Origin: Zymoseptoria tritici IPO323
Taxonomy: Eukaryota > Ascomycota > Dothideomycetes > Mycosphaerellales > Mycosphaerellaceae
DNA: 64,000 nucleotides
Direction: 5' to 3'
NCBI RefSeq assembly: GCF_000219625.1
Contig: NC_018208.1
Span: forward strand, 434,001 to 498,000
The position numbers and the translations under genes were made by a program. Shown here piece by piece: positions 33,674 to 45,158 of the stretch (position 1 is its first letter; the number at the start of each line of letters is the position of its first letter). The notes beneath the pieces were generated by a model. The model made no database searches and was not told the origin of the DNA. It was given only the letters and a program-made list of their open reading frames with translations.

Positions 33674-34693
33674 ATGGCTGCCGCTTCTACCGATCACATC
33701 AGTAACCAGGCGACAACAAACCAGACCAAACCAGGCACGCTAACGCGGAAGTGGTGTCGGAACCTCAAGAAAACCGCCCCATTAGTCCCGAGGAAATCGA
33801 AAGACCGGAACATGAAGAATGCGGCGCACGAGGAGGAGGCGAGTACGAAGAAGCCCTTTCGCTTCCTGGGTCTCCCGCCGGAGCAGAGGAACCAAGTGTA
33901 CAAGTACTGTCTCGTGCCTGGAACGAAGTTTCAGGTGGTACATGAGTGGTCCCCACACGCCGTCGCGGGTCTCCAACCTCAAGTGATGACCTGTGGCATC
34001 TCGACAGACACCCGCATGATCGTCCGGAAGTCTGCGCTCAATCCACACATTCTCCGAACTTGCCGCGTCATTCACAGCGAAGCGACATCGATCTTTTATG
34101 GTACCAATGTCTTCTATCTGAATGCTCGAACCCTCTCCGCAGCCTTGAAGCTGCCGCAAAGCATTCTGTATCCAAAGCCAGGCCCAATCACGTACATTCG
34201 ACATATCAGTCTTGGATGGAGAGCTCAGGACTCCTACAATGCGGCTGTACATCCCATCTTGGCGCGGATATCCAACGCCGTATCGTTGGAGACCTTGACG
34301 TTCGATGCGACTTGGATCGAATGCTTCAGAACTCCGGAGACGATGGCAAAGGCGATTGTCACTCTCTGGAAGCAGGTCAATCGTGCCAAAAGCAAGAACG
34401 ACAGGAGGGGTATTGGAATCGACTTCTTCTCGATTAAGCGTCCGGATCATGACAGCTTGCTACTCAACAAGAATCTGGTTCCTGGAGCAAAGAAGGACGT
34501 CGCAGTCTTCATTCCGGAATTCAACAAGGCGTTGAAGAGGATTGTGACGGAGGGGTTGCCGAAGAGGCCGAAGAGACCGAAGAACATTTTTGGCAAGGAG
34601 ACGAAGGCATCTACGACCCGGGGAACACAAGTTACTGATAGTCTTCAGGTAGGAGCGTCGTTGAAGTGGAGCTTCGCATCGCTCTGTCGTTGA
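33674..34693 (+). CDS. 2EXR/F-box-like fungal protein
   Basis: Single exon, 339 aa from the ATG at 33674; the frame is open further upstream but that part is CA-rich leader. A basic N-terminus is followed by FRFLGLPPEQRNQVYKYCLV (about residues 62-81), the LPxExRxxIY core shared by 2EXR and related F-box-like domains. Conserved-looking patches follow: ILRTCRVIHSEATSIFYGTN and ITYIRHISLGW. Such proteins are abundant in Dothideomycetes and generally have no known substrate. The C-terminus is very basic (LPKRPKRPKNIFGKETK). Confidence 0.68.
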   Translation: MAAASTDHISNQATTNQTKPGTLTRKWCRNLKKTAPLVPRKSKDRNMKNAAHEEEASTKKPFRFLGLPPEQRNQVYKYCLVPGTKFQVVHEWSPHAVAGLQPQVMTCGISTDTRMIVRKSALNPHILRTCRVIHSEATSIFYGTNVFYLNARTLSAALKLPQSILYPKPGPITYIRHISLGWRAQDSYNAAVHPILARISNAVSLETLTFDATWIECFRTPETMAKAIVTLWKQVNRAKSKNDRRGIGIDFFSIKRPDHDSLLLNKNLVPGAKKDVAVFIPEFNKALKRIVTEGLPKRPKRPKNIFGKETKASTTRGTQVTDSLQVGASLKWSFASLCR

Positions 34694-35378
34694 ACCAGCA
34701 TCCACGAGATCGAGCATCTTGAGTTCCATTGCAAGTCGAGTCGAACACCACAGCAACCTGCACTGGCCTTCTCCCAGCACCAACACCCAATGAAACCGCC
34801 ACAGGGAATTCAACACACTCTCGGCCATACAGCACAATCGAGATCTCCAAAAGCTTGAGCTGCCTTCAGCCCAAAAGTCTGCTTCCACTGAATTGCCGTT
34901 TGGCGCTGCTTTACCCTCTGAAACATTGCAATGCGAACGCAGGTTCGGCAGTGTCCTTTGATCATACGGTGCTCTCTGCATGTCTCCTTTTCTGCTGCTC
35001 GAACGATTCACAGAAGCGATTTCAGTTTCACCGACTTCTGTTCGAGCGATGCGAGCATTGCCTCAGCGGCGGCGAAGGTACATATCAAGCAATGCTCAAT
35101 GCAACATTACGCAATGGCAAGATACCCTGTGCGTATTTTCCCTTACCTCATCCTTCGGCGACGCAGCATCACTGAAAGGACAGCGCAGCGGAACAGCAAC
35201 CTGAAATCACTGCGAGCAAGGGACAGTAGAATGACGAATTTCATGCCTTTCAATTCCACCTTGTCATCGTATTATGAAGGAGCGCAACGACCAGTGACGT
35301 TCTGATCGCCTGCAGCGTCTCGCTAAGCCATGTTCCTTCCACCCTTTTCAGCGCAGCTTGTCTCCAGACACGAGCTCA
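34694..35378. other. Convergent 3' region, 0.69 kb
   Basis: It lies between the stops of the 2EXR-like gene (+) and the F-box gene (-). No domain or splice structure seen. Confidence 0.5.
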
Positions 35379-38294
35379 CTATAGCCTCCCATGCCTCGCC
35401 TTAAACACAGCGACCTTATCGTCATAGAACAGAATCTCCCTCAACCTCAACCGCCCCAATCCATCATCCTTCCCCTCCGCATCCTCACTCTCCACCTCAC
35501 TCGCCTCGTCATCGTCGTCGTCAAGATCTTCATCATCATCGTCATCGTGTTCGTCCTCCTCCACCTCATCGTCACTCTCCGTCTCCTCTTCTCCATCCAT
35601 CTCTCCGTCCTCATCGTCTTCCTCGTCCTCCTCCTCCATCCCGTGCACCTGTCCAGAAGAGCCGTCGAGAGCCATTGGCGCTCCGTCCGAGTCGCCTGCC
35701 CCGCGCTTCATCTCCAGGATTTCAAAACACTTGCCTTCAATGCCGACGTAGCAAACTTCGCATTCGCCTCTCAACGTCACGATGTCGACAACTTGCAACG
35801 CCAGTTCCCTCGCATCTAAGCTTGCCGGTCCTGTACCCTGTAATCCCGTGTGCGTACTATTGCCATAATCCGCCACCACAGGGAGGTACAAACTCCTCAA
35901 TCCCTTGACGCGTGGGAGATGTTGCAGGAAGAAATGCCAATCGCGATACTCGATGCATACGCCCAGTTCCCGTAAAGCAGGCATCTTGCCGCTCATAACG
36001 AATGAAAGAACTTCCCGGTTTAGAAGCCAGCGACGGTATCGGGTCGACGTCGAAGGCGTAGCGGCTTGACCACCAATTCCAGGCGGGACATCCTTCTCCG
36101 TGGACGAGTCGATCAGCAATCGGGTCAGGCTTCCACGGTGACGCCGGAGGGGACCCTTGTGGATCGCCTCGATGGAGACGGAGGAGGCGTATGAGCGAGT
36201 CTCTTGGAGGAAGAGGGTTTCGAGAGAATTCGGCGCAAGCGTTTCTTTGAGGAAGGTGACCAGAGCGGCGGATACGGTGTTGGTGTGGACTTTCTTGAGG
36301 CGGAGGGGGAAAATGAGATCGGAGGGAGGACATGACGGGTTGGATGTGGCGGTGGCTTTGCCTTTGCGAGGGGTATTGTTTGGCGTTCGGCGAGGCTGAG
36401 GGTATGTGGGCGACTTCGGTGTGGGAGCGTACTGCCGTCGGAGAGTCTTCCAGAGTTGTTCGTGGTTGGGACAGTGGAGGAGGGTGAGGGAGGTGAGGTG
36501 CGTCCAGTCGAGGGCGAGTTGGAGGACTGGGACGGAAATGGGAACGCGTTCGAGCTCGAGAGTTTCCAGTTTGAGTTTGTGAGCTAGTCGTGGCGGTTGC
36601 TCGCTGTCTGTGGGAGGTGGGATACCTAATAGTGCGTTGAAGGCGAAGTCTTGTGAGGTGACCTCAGTTGGACTTGTTCCTGTCGATTCCTCGTCAACTG
36701 CCAAAGGTTCTTCTGCTCCTGTCGGCGACAAAGGCAGCGCTGTGGTCAACGCGGGATCTTGCACAGCCTGTGAAGCACCCGCGCCATCCTCAGCACCAGC
36801 ATCACCAGCAGACGTCGCCGAAGCCACATTTCTGCTGTTCTTCCGCCTCGTCCGGTCCGGTAATGCAAATTTCGGCTTCTTTGCATCGCAGACAAAGCCA
36901 GTCAACACTCCAAGAACACCACCCAGTCTCTTCTCCCCAATTGTGACCGAGCCAGCAGTTGGATACACCGGATCGACCTGCGTTACTTGGTCGCCTTCCC
37001 ACACTGTGACCCATTTCTGACCCAGCGCATGCCTGGCGATTCCCAACCGCAATTCGCGAAGCTTATCAATCGACCTGCCAATGAGCACCGCCATTTCGTC
37101 GAGGTAGGCCAGCTCGTCGATGTCCAACACACTCAGACTCTTCAATGCCGGCAGAACCGAGAAGGATGGATGCTCGACCCGGTCCAGAGATGTCGGATGC
37201 GGAGGACGCAGATGCGCAGCCGCCATCCCTGCTGCGGGGGGTAACTGGGACAACACCAAGGGCGGTGGGCGCGGGATTTGATCTGTCGGATCGATAGACG
37301 AATTGTCGTGCCATCGTACCCACACTTTCTCCAATCGACACGATCGCCCATCGTCCCGTTCTCCCAAAGACGCCAGTGCCAACCAGACATCCCTCAATAT
37401 CCCTGTCGGCATATCCCAGATGAACGTTTCCAACGCTCGCATCCTCGCCAGCGCTAATGCAACCAGTGTTCCCAGCATCTTGCCTCCCTCCTTCGTAATC
37501 AGATACTCTTGCACCCAATCCACGGGTCCATTGCCCAGGGAGAACTTCTTCGTGAACTGCGCGTAGTGGTTCCCTCTTCTCCTCCGTATCGCCGTCTCCG
37601 TCGCGACACCCCTGCCACTCACACTGAAACGATTTCCCTTGTGCCTCACCGCCTCTTCCCGCCGTTGACTCGGCGACTCCCCAAAGATCTCCTCCGCCAT
37701 AACCAGCGTCGCGAGTCCATACGTTAGCGCATCGACTCCACTCCTCGGCTCGGCGTGGGTGATGCTATCGGGCCACACGATGTCGAATCGGGAGTAGATG
37801 TGCGGAATGGCGAGGCGGTGGAGGGCGGAGTGGCAGAGGGCGAGGGAAGTGAGGTCGTTTGTGTGGGTGACTTCTTTGACGATGTCTTTGAGAATATCGA
37901 GGGGAAGGTCGAGCAGTTGAAGGGGTTTCTTGATTTCCTTGCGAGGGGTGGGGAGGTAGTCTTTGCCGGTGAGTTTATTGAACAGTCGGCTAGAGCGCAA
38001 GCGGGGACTGGGGGAGTCGGAGTCGGCGTTGTCTTCGTGAAGACGGGCGAGGAGCTGCTTGGCTACTTTGTTCAGGGCGTCGGTAGGAGGAGATGAGTGA
38101 GGGAGTGAAGGCGGTGACATGCTCGCCGTGGGTTTGGGTATTTGCGAAGCAGGGATCGCCAAATGAGTGTGTCGAGAGTCGTCGTCGGTGGATGTCGTCG
38201 CGGTGGTGGTGGTCGTGAAGGTGGAGGACGACGTGGAGGGGACGGCCGCGTTGCTGCTTTCGGTGGACGGATTACCGAGCAGCGACGCCTCCAT
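35379..38294 (-). CDS. Large F-box / leucine-rich-repeat protein with acidic tail
   Basis: Single exon, 971 aa. After a Thr/Ser-rich N-terminus, residues about 120-165 form an F-box: PLQLLDLPLDILKDIVKEVT followed by LTSLALCHSALHRLAIPHIY. Scattered leucine-rich segments follow (LKSLSVLDIDELAYLDEM, LETLELERVPISVPVLQLAL, LTSLTLLHCPNHEQLWKTL, LRELGVCIEYRD), separated by disordered basic or Pro-rich stretches. The C-terminal ~100 residues contain a long run of Asp and Glu. The role is substrate recognition in an SCF-type ubiquitin ligase; the target is unknown. The acidic run is encoded by a GA-rich microsatellite-like stretch (about 35495-35640), which may vary in length between strains. Confidence 0.8.
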   Translation of the reverse strand: MEASLLGNPSTESSNAAVPSTSSSTFTTTTTATTSTDDDSRHTHLAIPASQIPKPTASMSPPSLPHSSPPTDALNKVAKQLLARLHEDNADSDSPSPRLRSSRLFNKLTGKDYLPTPRKEIKKPLQLLDLPLDILKDIVKEVTHTNDLTSLALCHSALHRLAIPHIYSRFDIVWPDSITHAEPRSGVDALTYGLATLVMAEEIFGESPSQRREEAVRHKGNRFSVSGRGVATETAIRRRRGNHYAQFTKKFSLGNGPVDWVQEYLITKEGGKMLGTLVALALARMRALETFIWDMPTGILRDVWLALASLGERDDGRSCRLEKVWVRWHDNSSIDPTDQIPRPPPLVLSQLPPAAGMAAAHLRPPHPTSLDRVEHPSFSVLPALKSLSVLDIDELAYLDEMAVLIGRSIDKLRELRLGIARHALGQKWVTVWEGDQVTQVDPVYPTAGSVTIGEKRLGGVLGVLTGFVCDAKKPKFALPDRTRRKNSRNVASATSAGDAGAEDGAGASQAVQDPALTTALPLSPTGAEEPLAVDEESTGTSPTEVTSQDFAFNALLGIPPPTDSEQPPRLAHKLKLETLELERVPISVPVLQLALDWTHLTSLTLLHCPNHEQLWKTLRRQYAPTPKSPTYPQPRRTPNNTPRKGKATATSNPSCPPSDLIFPLRLKKVHTNTVSAALVTFLKETLAPNSLETLFLQETRSYASSVSIEAIHKGPLRRHRGSLTRLLIDSSTEKDVPPGIGGQAATPSTSTRYRRWLLNREVLSFVMSGKMPALRELGVCIEYRDWHFFLQHLPRVKGLRSLYLPVVADYGNSTHTGLQGTGPASLDARELALQVVDIVTLRGECEVCYVGIEGKCFEILEMKRGAGDSDGAPMALDGSSGQVHGMEEEDEEDDEDGEMDGEEETESDDEVEEDEHDDDDDEDLDDDDDEASEVESEDAEGKDDGLGRLRLREILFYDDKVAVFKARHGRL

Positions 38295-39126
38295 GGTGAA
38301 CGACTGCAGCTAGTCTTAGCTGCTCGGAGCTACTGAAGTGAAGTCAAGTGAAGTGAATGATTGTGCAGCGCTACCACCAGCTTGTGGCTGCGTCCACGGA
38401 CAGGTCGGGGAGCGTGCGCGCATGTGAAGGGTCCGGCGGAAGTGAGGTCGCGGTGCCAAGCCGAATGAATGAGAATGTGAGAAATGTCGGCATCAGCGTG
38501 CGAGTCGTTCACAGAAGGAATGTGTGTAAGTGGAGGAGAGATGTTGGAGGTCGATGTTGTCGGTCAGAGTCGTTCGTTGTCTCGTTCGGTACCACCCGAA
38601 TGCGGTTCACCCACAGCAACTATCCCAGCCAGCGTCAAACCTTAAATATCGCAAGATACAGACATGTCACAAGCAACCACGCAGTACCGACATGAGGCTT
38701 GATATGATACACCAAGCATTGAGATAAAGACTTGGTGCGACGTGCTTGCTGTCCCCAAGCTGTGTCCGATATAGTAGATTTGTGTACCCTGCCGGAGCGC
38801 CGGTACTCCCAGCTACCGGGCTTCATGTCTGAGCAACCGGCTTCAGAGGGCGATGCGTTGCTCGAACATGATCAAATCTCGGTATCACACCGTGCACGAG
38901 TATGAGCTGAAAGTCACGACAGCAACATGAAACAGGTCGGATGACATTCACCCCGTTCGAGACAATGAGGAGAAATTCGAAACCGTAGGCACAGTTTCAA
39001 GTCTTCCCCCACAGATAGCATGGCAGCACTCCCATACCAATCTCACGCCACCACCAGACCGAGCATCTCCATACGAGCACAATACAAAATCGAGCATCGC
39101 TCCTCGGACTCATCTCCTCCACAACT
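38295..39126. other. Intergenic region, 0.83 kb, no supported gene
   Basis: It lies upstream of the F-box gene and downstream of the Zn2Cys6 gene. A short AAGTGAAGTCAAGTGAAGTG direct repeat sits at about 38334-38356. Nothing else was seen. Confidence 0.5.
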
Positions 39127-41839
39127 TCACGAATCCAACGCAAATCCTCCAACCCAAGCATCCAACTGCGCCGAATCTAACCCGTTGCTCTCCCAAGGCG
39201 GCAAAGCACTACTCTCAATTCGACTTCCCACCGCCGTCTCCGCCGGCTGCCACGTCCAGCCTGTTGGATCACTCGTGAACAAACTCTGCAATTCATCGAA
39301 GTTGATTTGCTCCACTTGTGGGATGTGTTGGACGGGAAGAGAATTGTTGTCGCCAGTTCCACGGAGTTCCGGCGCGAGCATTGTTTCATCGAGGAGGGTG
39401 GGGAGGACGGAGTGAGTGGAAGCGGCGTTGAAGGGAGCGGGCTGTTGGGCGGGCAGTAAATTATTGTTGTGGTATGCGGTGGACTCGGGATGGTTTTGGG
39501 GTGGATTTGAAGTGGTGGCGAAGGTCGTCTGGTGATGGCGTTCGGGAGCATGCTTTTCGGGAATGTTCTTGCGGGCGAGACGGTAGATGGAAAGAGGGTT
39601 GAGGATGTAGTCTGGCGCGCTCTGAGCTGGAGTGCCTGGTTGAGACTGAGTAGTGTCGTCGTGATCGTTCGTATCGTCGGGCTCTGCGGTATTGGCGTAT
39701 GGGTCTTCTGTGATGAAGACTTGGCTTGCTTGCTGACCGGCAGCTTCGATGCCGACCTTTTCGAGCATGGTATCCGCGGCTTTGGAGAGAGGCCCGGCAG
39801 CGGCATACATCGAGCGCATTATTTTGAGTGCCTTGACATTGTCTCGAACGTGAGGAATCGTCTCAGCCATGAGTGCTTTGCTTGTGTCCAATGATGGATC
39901 GATGAGTTGGGTGAGGTAGAAGAGCATGATCTTGCACGAGTCGTAGAGGACGGTTGGGAGCCAGGAGTCGGCGATGGCATGAGGTCCGTGGCGGAGTGCC
40001 TCGGACATTATCGTTGCCAGACTACGGGCGTGACCGAAGAGGGTGAAACGAAGTTTGGCGAGGAAGTTGGACTGCTCGGGAGGGAAGATGAAGGCGGATC
40101 GCAGACGATATAGACCAGGGGCACCTATCATTATTATCAGCATGCGTTCGTTGAGAAGAGCGGATCCATCCTCACCTATGCGATACAAGTCGCACATTGT
40201 TTGATGGTATGCGTAATGCAAAGCACACAGCGCACCAACCTGTGAAGTCTCCTGGCGGATGTACAGAGTCGTGGGCGTAAATTGGAGATTGGCGGGAAGA
40301 TTGTCGTACCAGTCTCGCAATTCTGCATCGAGCTGAGCAAATTCCGAGTCCGGCAGCCAAGGCAGTTTCGCGGTATCAAGGTGTTTAATGTATCTGCGAG
40401 GTCCAGTTAGGCACAGATCATTGGGTTCCCAAATAGGAGCAGACTCACTTCAACACCTTCCGCCTCGTTGCGATATGCCTCAAATAGAACGCCGTCATTC
40501 CCATAGAGTCCTGCGGATACGACGGCAGCAACTCCTGCGGGAGAAACTTCAGCATCTGTCCGGGCTCGAGCGTCTCGGTGATGCAGGGCTCCTCCAATGT
40601 AAAGTTCCTCTCGTTGCAAGGCAGCTGAATCTTGATATCCGCCTCATCGATCAACGTCAACTGATCGATACCGCTTCCAACCAACGAGTCAGTGATATAA
40701 CAGCACCACATCAACCTCCGTCTGGACTCCTTGACACTAGCAGAAGGTCCACTTCCCGCCTCTCGACACAGCACATCCGTCGAATGCTCCAAATTTATCT
40801 GCAAAGCCTGTGCCATTCTCGCGGTGATCGAGCTCAACATGAATGCGTTCGAGTAGTTGCCCAGCCGAATTTCATAGTCGTGTAGCAAGACTGCCGCCAT
40901 CAGGTTCTCCACTGAGATCCGGTCCAGTCTTGCAAGAATGATGTTCTGCGCTCGATCCGCCCAGAACTTGCCGGCATCTAGTGGATTGATCGGTAATGTC
41001 ACGTTGCGACTCGTCTCGTACTCCACCGCGTAGAACAAAGCGCCCAGCGCACACACGACGTGTAGCAGCGGATTGCTGTCGTGCTTCTTATCAGCGTCGC
41101 TGTCCAGTCTTTGCAGGAATGTAGGCTTATGGAGGAAAGCGAAACATCGCAGGTGGTGCACATTGGCGAAGTATCGCTCGACCAGCACTCGCGTCCGGTG
41201 ATGTTCTGGCAGGCGTGGGGACACCAGCCATGAGAGATCCTCTCCAACCCCGTTCGCAGAAATGGCGACTGGAGAAGCCAAGCCGAGGCTTCCTGTAGGC
41301 GTCGTAGCGGAGTCCAGTCTTCGGGAAGGACTACGGGTTTCGGTGCTGTAGTCGTTCAGCGAAGGTGATGCAGGTCCGCTGCTTGCGCCAGATGGCAGGA
41401 CGACCCTTTGTTTCCACGCTGGCTCCGTTTCGTCTTCGTACGCGCACCTCAGTGCCTTCTCTCGACATCTGAGGCAGGCCGGCTTCTGACCAGAACACCG
41501 AGTCTTGGAAAGGCGGCACGCGGAGCAGGATCGGTACGTGCGCTTCCGTTTCAGTCCGGTGGTGGTAGCGGTAGGCGATGCAGCGGCGGATGCATACGCC
41601 GAGTGATTGCCGTTAGTATGACCATTTGAGAAGCTCGCATCTGCTCTGCTGGGTAAGATCTGATTGCCCGGACTGCCAGACGCGCCGGTTCCCGAGGAGG
41701 CGCAGATCAGGCCAAGTCGTTCGCAGTTGAAACAGCGTCCCGGCCGCTCGTCGCAGCGGACTTTACGCGCACGACAGGTATCGCATCCATGTCGTGACCG
41801 AGTGACTTTCCGCTGCGATGCAGGTTGGGAGTCTGTCAT
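39127..41839 (-). CDS. Fungal transcription factor with two Zn2Cys6 clusters
   Basis: Exons 41839-40449, 40393-40176 and 40124-39127. Intron 40394-40448 starts GTGAGT. Intron 40125-40175 is 51 nt with no stop, so retention would only insert 17 residues. The spliced protein is 868 aa. Two perfect C-x2-C-x6-C-x6-C-x2-C-x6-C binuclear zinc clusters occur: CDTCRARKVRC.. near residue 19 and CSACRLSKTRC.. near residue 106. A fungal-specific TF middle-homology domain follows (LVERYFANVHHLRCFAFLHK, RRRLMWCCYITDSLVGSG). The Asn/Ser-rich C-terminus probably activates transcription. It lies 826 bp downstream of an MFS transporter gene in the same orientation. Confidence 0.85.
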
Positions 41840-42665
41840 GTCCGACCCCGAGTGGTGACCGCCGTGTTGAGGAGGTGGAGTAAGCGACGACCCGAAAAGC
41901 TGGATTCCGTCTAGTTTGTTCTTGATAAGGAATCGCTTGGAGAAAACTCGGACAGGCCTGAACAAGCGCAAAGACGATTTCGGTCGGCGGTCGAGATGAT
42001 CAAGGTCGTCTACGTGAGCGTACGTCGGTTTGTGCGCCGCTCCAGTTTGTTGTTGGAATATTATGCAAAGGAGACAGGTTGAGTGTGGAGTGAGAGAATA
42101 TCCCGGCTAAAGACGGGTCCTCGGGCGCTAGTGAACTGTATACATCTCGGTCGGCACATGGAAGAAGAAGTTCACAAGATCTCTTATCACCTCCACGCCA
42201 AAAACAACGACAGCCGTAAACGCGGCCGGCTCGCAAGACATCCTGGAATGGTAGCATCGAAGGGGAATAATGGAGATACCACGCTCGACGCTGTGCCCGG
42301 CTACAGTCTGCTGCGACCGACTGCGAAGACGCTAAAGAGCCAACGTGCGCTCTCTGCTTACTCCACTTCACCGCTCTGCAGTCTGCACTGTCCACCAGTT
42401 CATCCCACTCTCCATGCACGAGACTTATCGGTCGATGTCATTGATCAGATACGTCTCCCCATCTCTGGCCTCAGGCATACTCCATCAGAGTTCTCCCGAG
42501 TCCTGTTGTCCCGCGGAAAAGGTTCCGATGCAGTCCTTGCGAGGAAAAGGGCGCCCGGAGTGCATCTGGCCGATGCGGCCATGTTCAAAGCGTTGCAGAG
42601 CGTACTCATTCATTCGGGTATCTGTTTGAGCCCCGATCGGAGAAAAATAATATCTCACCGCCCAT
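41840..42665. other. Intergenic region, 0.83 kb
   Basis: It lies between the MFS transporter stop and the Zn2Cys6 gene start and probably holds the latter's promoter. No gene supported. Confidence 0.5.
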
Positions 42666-44321
42666 CTACAACAACCAGATCCTCTCATTGCCTCCGACAT
42701 CCCTTGTGCCAGCCGCATTCATCCTGCCATACAGTATCCTCAGCCCTACCGCTATAGCAGCTGTGGCGAAACTGCATGCCGCACAGACGAAGTTCCCTGT
42801 AGGATATCCGATTGCGGCCTCCTCCGGCCTCCAAATCCACTGCGCAATGATCTGACTCACACCAGCTGCACTGTTGTTGAGCGCTGTAGCGATACCCATA
42901 CACGCGATCGCGGGAACATTGCAGGTGACCCACGCTGACAACGGTCCAGACGATGGGAACGCACCGCAAGCGCAGAGCATAAGGCATCCGTACCGAGCGA
43001 GGTAGGCGTCCGCAGGGAGTAGGCCGGCAGTGAGCCATCCAATACCACCGATCGTGGACGCCAGTGTGATGTGCCAGCCACGCATGTTGAAGCGGTCGGC
43101 GGACCAGCCAAGTGCAAGACAGACGCAGTAGCCGACAATCCATGGCGGAACGGTCATCAGCTGTGCACGGATGGAAGTGTAGCCCAGGCCGGAGACGATC
43201 GTAGGGCTGAAGAAGGTGAGGGAGCCGAGAGGCACGCAGTCTGTGAGATATGCAAGGTAGTGGGTCATCATCCTTGGGCTGAACGCTGTGGCGAGGACTT
43301 CCCTCCGCGAGGCATGCGCATTTGTGTACCCGCCGCCCTTGACAGCAATGCGATCTTGGATGTACTTCTTGTCATCGTCGTTGAGGAACTTGGCCCGTGC
43401 GGGATAGTCCGGCAGAAAGAACAAAACGGGCAAGACACAGATGACTGTCAACACTCCTTCGATGATGAAGAGCCAGCGGAAAGCTTCGAGACCTCCGTCG
43501 CCGTTGAGGTGTCCCACTCCGTAAGCAATGCATCCACCAAAGGCTCCGGCTGCGGTTGCGGAGGCAAGGACGAAGGCAATTCGGACGGAACGCTCCTCAA
43601 CTGGGTACCAGAAGGTGATGCTGACATGTATTAGCATGTCTTCGTGGTCTGAAGTCGCCAACCAAAACTTACAGATAGACAATTCCAGGGAAGAATCCCG
43701 CCTCAAAGACACCGATGAGGAATCTCAGCACCGTGACTGTTGCGAAGTTTTGGACGCCAGCAAAGCCAATGGTGCAGACGCCCCAGGCGCCTAGCAGTGT
43801 GGCCAACCATATTGATGGCCGAACGTAACGCTTCATGATCCAGTTACTGGGTACCTCAAAAAGGGCCTAGTGAAAAGAACAACAGAGTCAGCAAAGTCTC
43901 CTACAGGCGCAGACATGCTCATGCCATGACTGCGACGCCTTCTGCAGTTGTGTGTACATACGTATGCGAGAGAGAAGAGCGAGACCGCAATGCGGTACTG
44001 CATCTGGCTCATACCCGTTTGTGACAGCATGTCATCTTTCGTTTCCTTGTTGAGTACCTTCGCATTTCCTATGTTGCCTCGATCGAGATAGTTGAGTAGA
44101 TATACGAAAGCGCAGAGTGGGAGAATGCGGAGGTCCATCCTTCGAACAAGTTTTCGTGCTCGTGCCTTGTCTTCCACGAAGACGCCTTGCTCGTGGTAGA
44201 TGGCATCTTGCTTTCCCTGTAGTTACATTAGACGTGTCGGCCGAGGAACAGCTCGAGGTCAACTTACCGACTCACCATCACTGATGGCGTCGACGTGCTC
44301 GACTTCCCGTTTGGTGTCCAT
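42666..44321 (-). CDS. MFS transporter, anion:cation symporter (Dal5/allantoate-permease-like) family
   Basis: Four exons: 44321-44268, 44216-43962, 43866-43673 and 43620-42666; introns are 51, 95 and 52 nt. Total 485 aa, the usual size of the family. RRMDLRILPLCAFVYLLNYLDRGNIGNAK is split over the first membrane span and matches the ACS family's N-terminal signature, including the DRxNIGNA motif. About twelve membrane segments follow, including FEAGFFPGIVYLITFWYP and a second half from MTHYLAYLTDCVPL. The predicted substrate is a small organic anion or vitamin (nicotinate, allantoate, pantothenate and similar); it cannot be chosen from sequence. The Zn2Cys6 gene downstream could regulate it, but this is inference from position. 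Confidence 0.85.
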
Positions 44322-45158
44322 TCTGTCTTTAGCTCGTTATAGGAACTGAAGCCCAACAGCAGAAGAGTGACAAAGAAAACAAGAAGACAAGCAAAGGACG
44401 TACAACCTACCTGGCTAATAGTTCAGCATCAACTCAATCATTGCAGATCTCCTCTTCTACGCCACGTTTTCGAGGTTCCGCTGCAGAAGGTCGTCTCCTC
44501 GCGTGGCGAGCTTCCCCATAGGAGGAGCTGATCGACGTGCGGAGAAGTGGGGTTTCCGGGGCAGGTTATCCGCTTTGGTGTGTTGGTGGAACCGAAAGTA
44601 AGGCAGAGGGGCAAATGTGAGCAAATGTGAGTGTTTTCCAATGCACTTTGTTGATGGAGTGAAAGCGAAGTCCAGCGTCGTCGGCGAGTATAGCCGATGG
44701 AGACGACTCCGAGCTGTCCTTTCGTCGAACGTGACATGCATGCAGGGCCTTGGTCTCAAAGACATTCTTTTGTTGACCGCGGGCTAAACCATGCTCGTCT
44801 AACGGCAGGATCGCTCTTGAAGTCGAGGGAGCTGGACCTCTCGACCGCGGGATGCAGATTGGCGGAGCAGAGCAAGGCATCGCCAGGTTGGATTTGTGCA
44901 CGACTAAACTTGCGATGAGCTATAAAGCAACTCCATGCTTTATCGACATGACCCAGGCAGAGAAGTTCCGAGGATGTAGGATGGAGTGAGAGATGTCGAC
45001 GCTGTTTCCCTCGAAAACGGAGCTGGGTCCAATCCATGCACGCCAAGGATTCAGCGTGTCCATTTCGCGTGAGTTCGCGTACGCGTTGCCGTTTGACCAA
45101 TCTATCGCTCTCAACGTCTTACTGTCTCTTCTAATCTCACTGTTGTCAAGCCGCCAAC
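44322..45158. other. Divergent intergenic region, 0.84 kb
   Basis: Upstream of the MFS gene (-) and of the conserved fragment (+). GCAAATGTGA is directly duplicated at about 44609-44630. No gene supported. Confidence 0.5.

Noticed and set aside
35391..35819. Hydrophobic + strand frame resembling membrane segments
   Set aside because: It is the complement of the Asp/Glu run of the F-box protein; complementing GA-rich codons gives Ile/Val/Leu codons.
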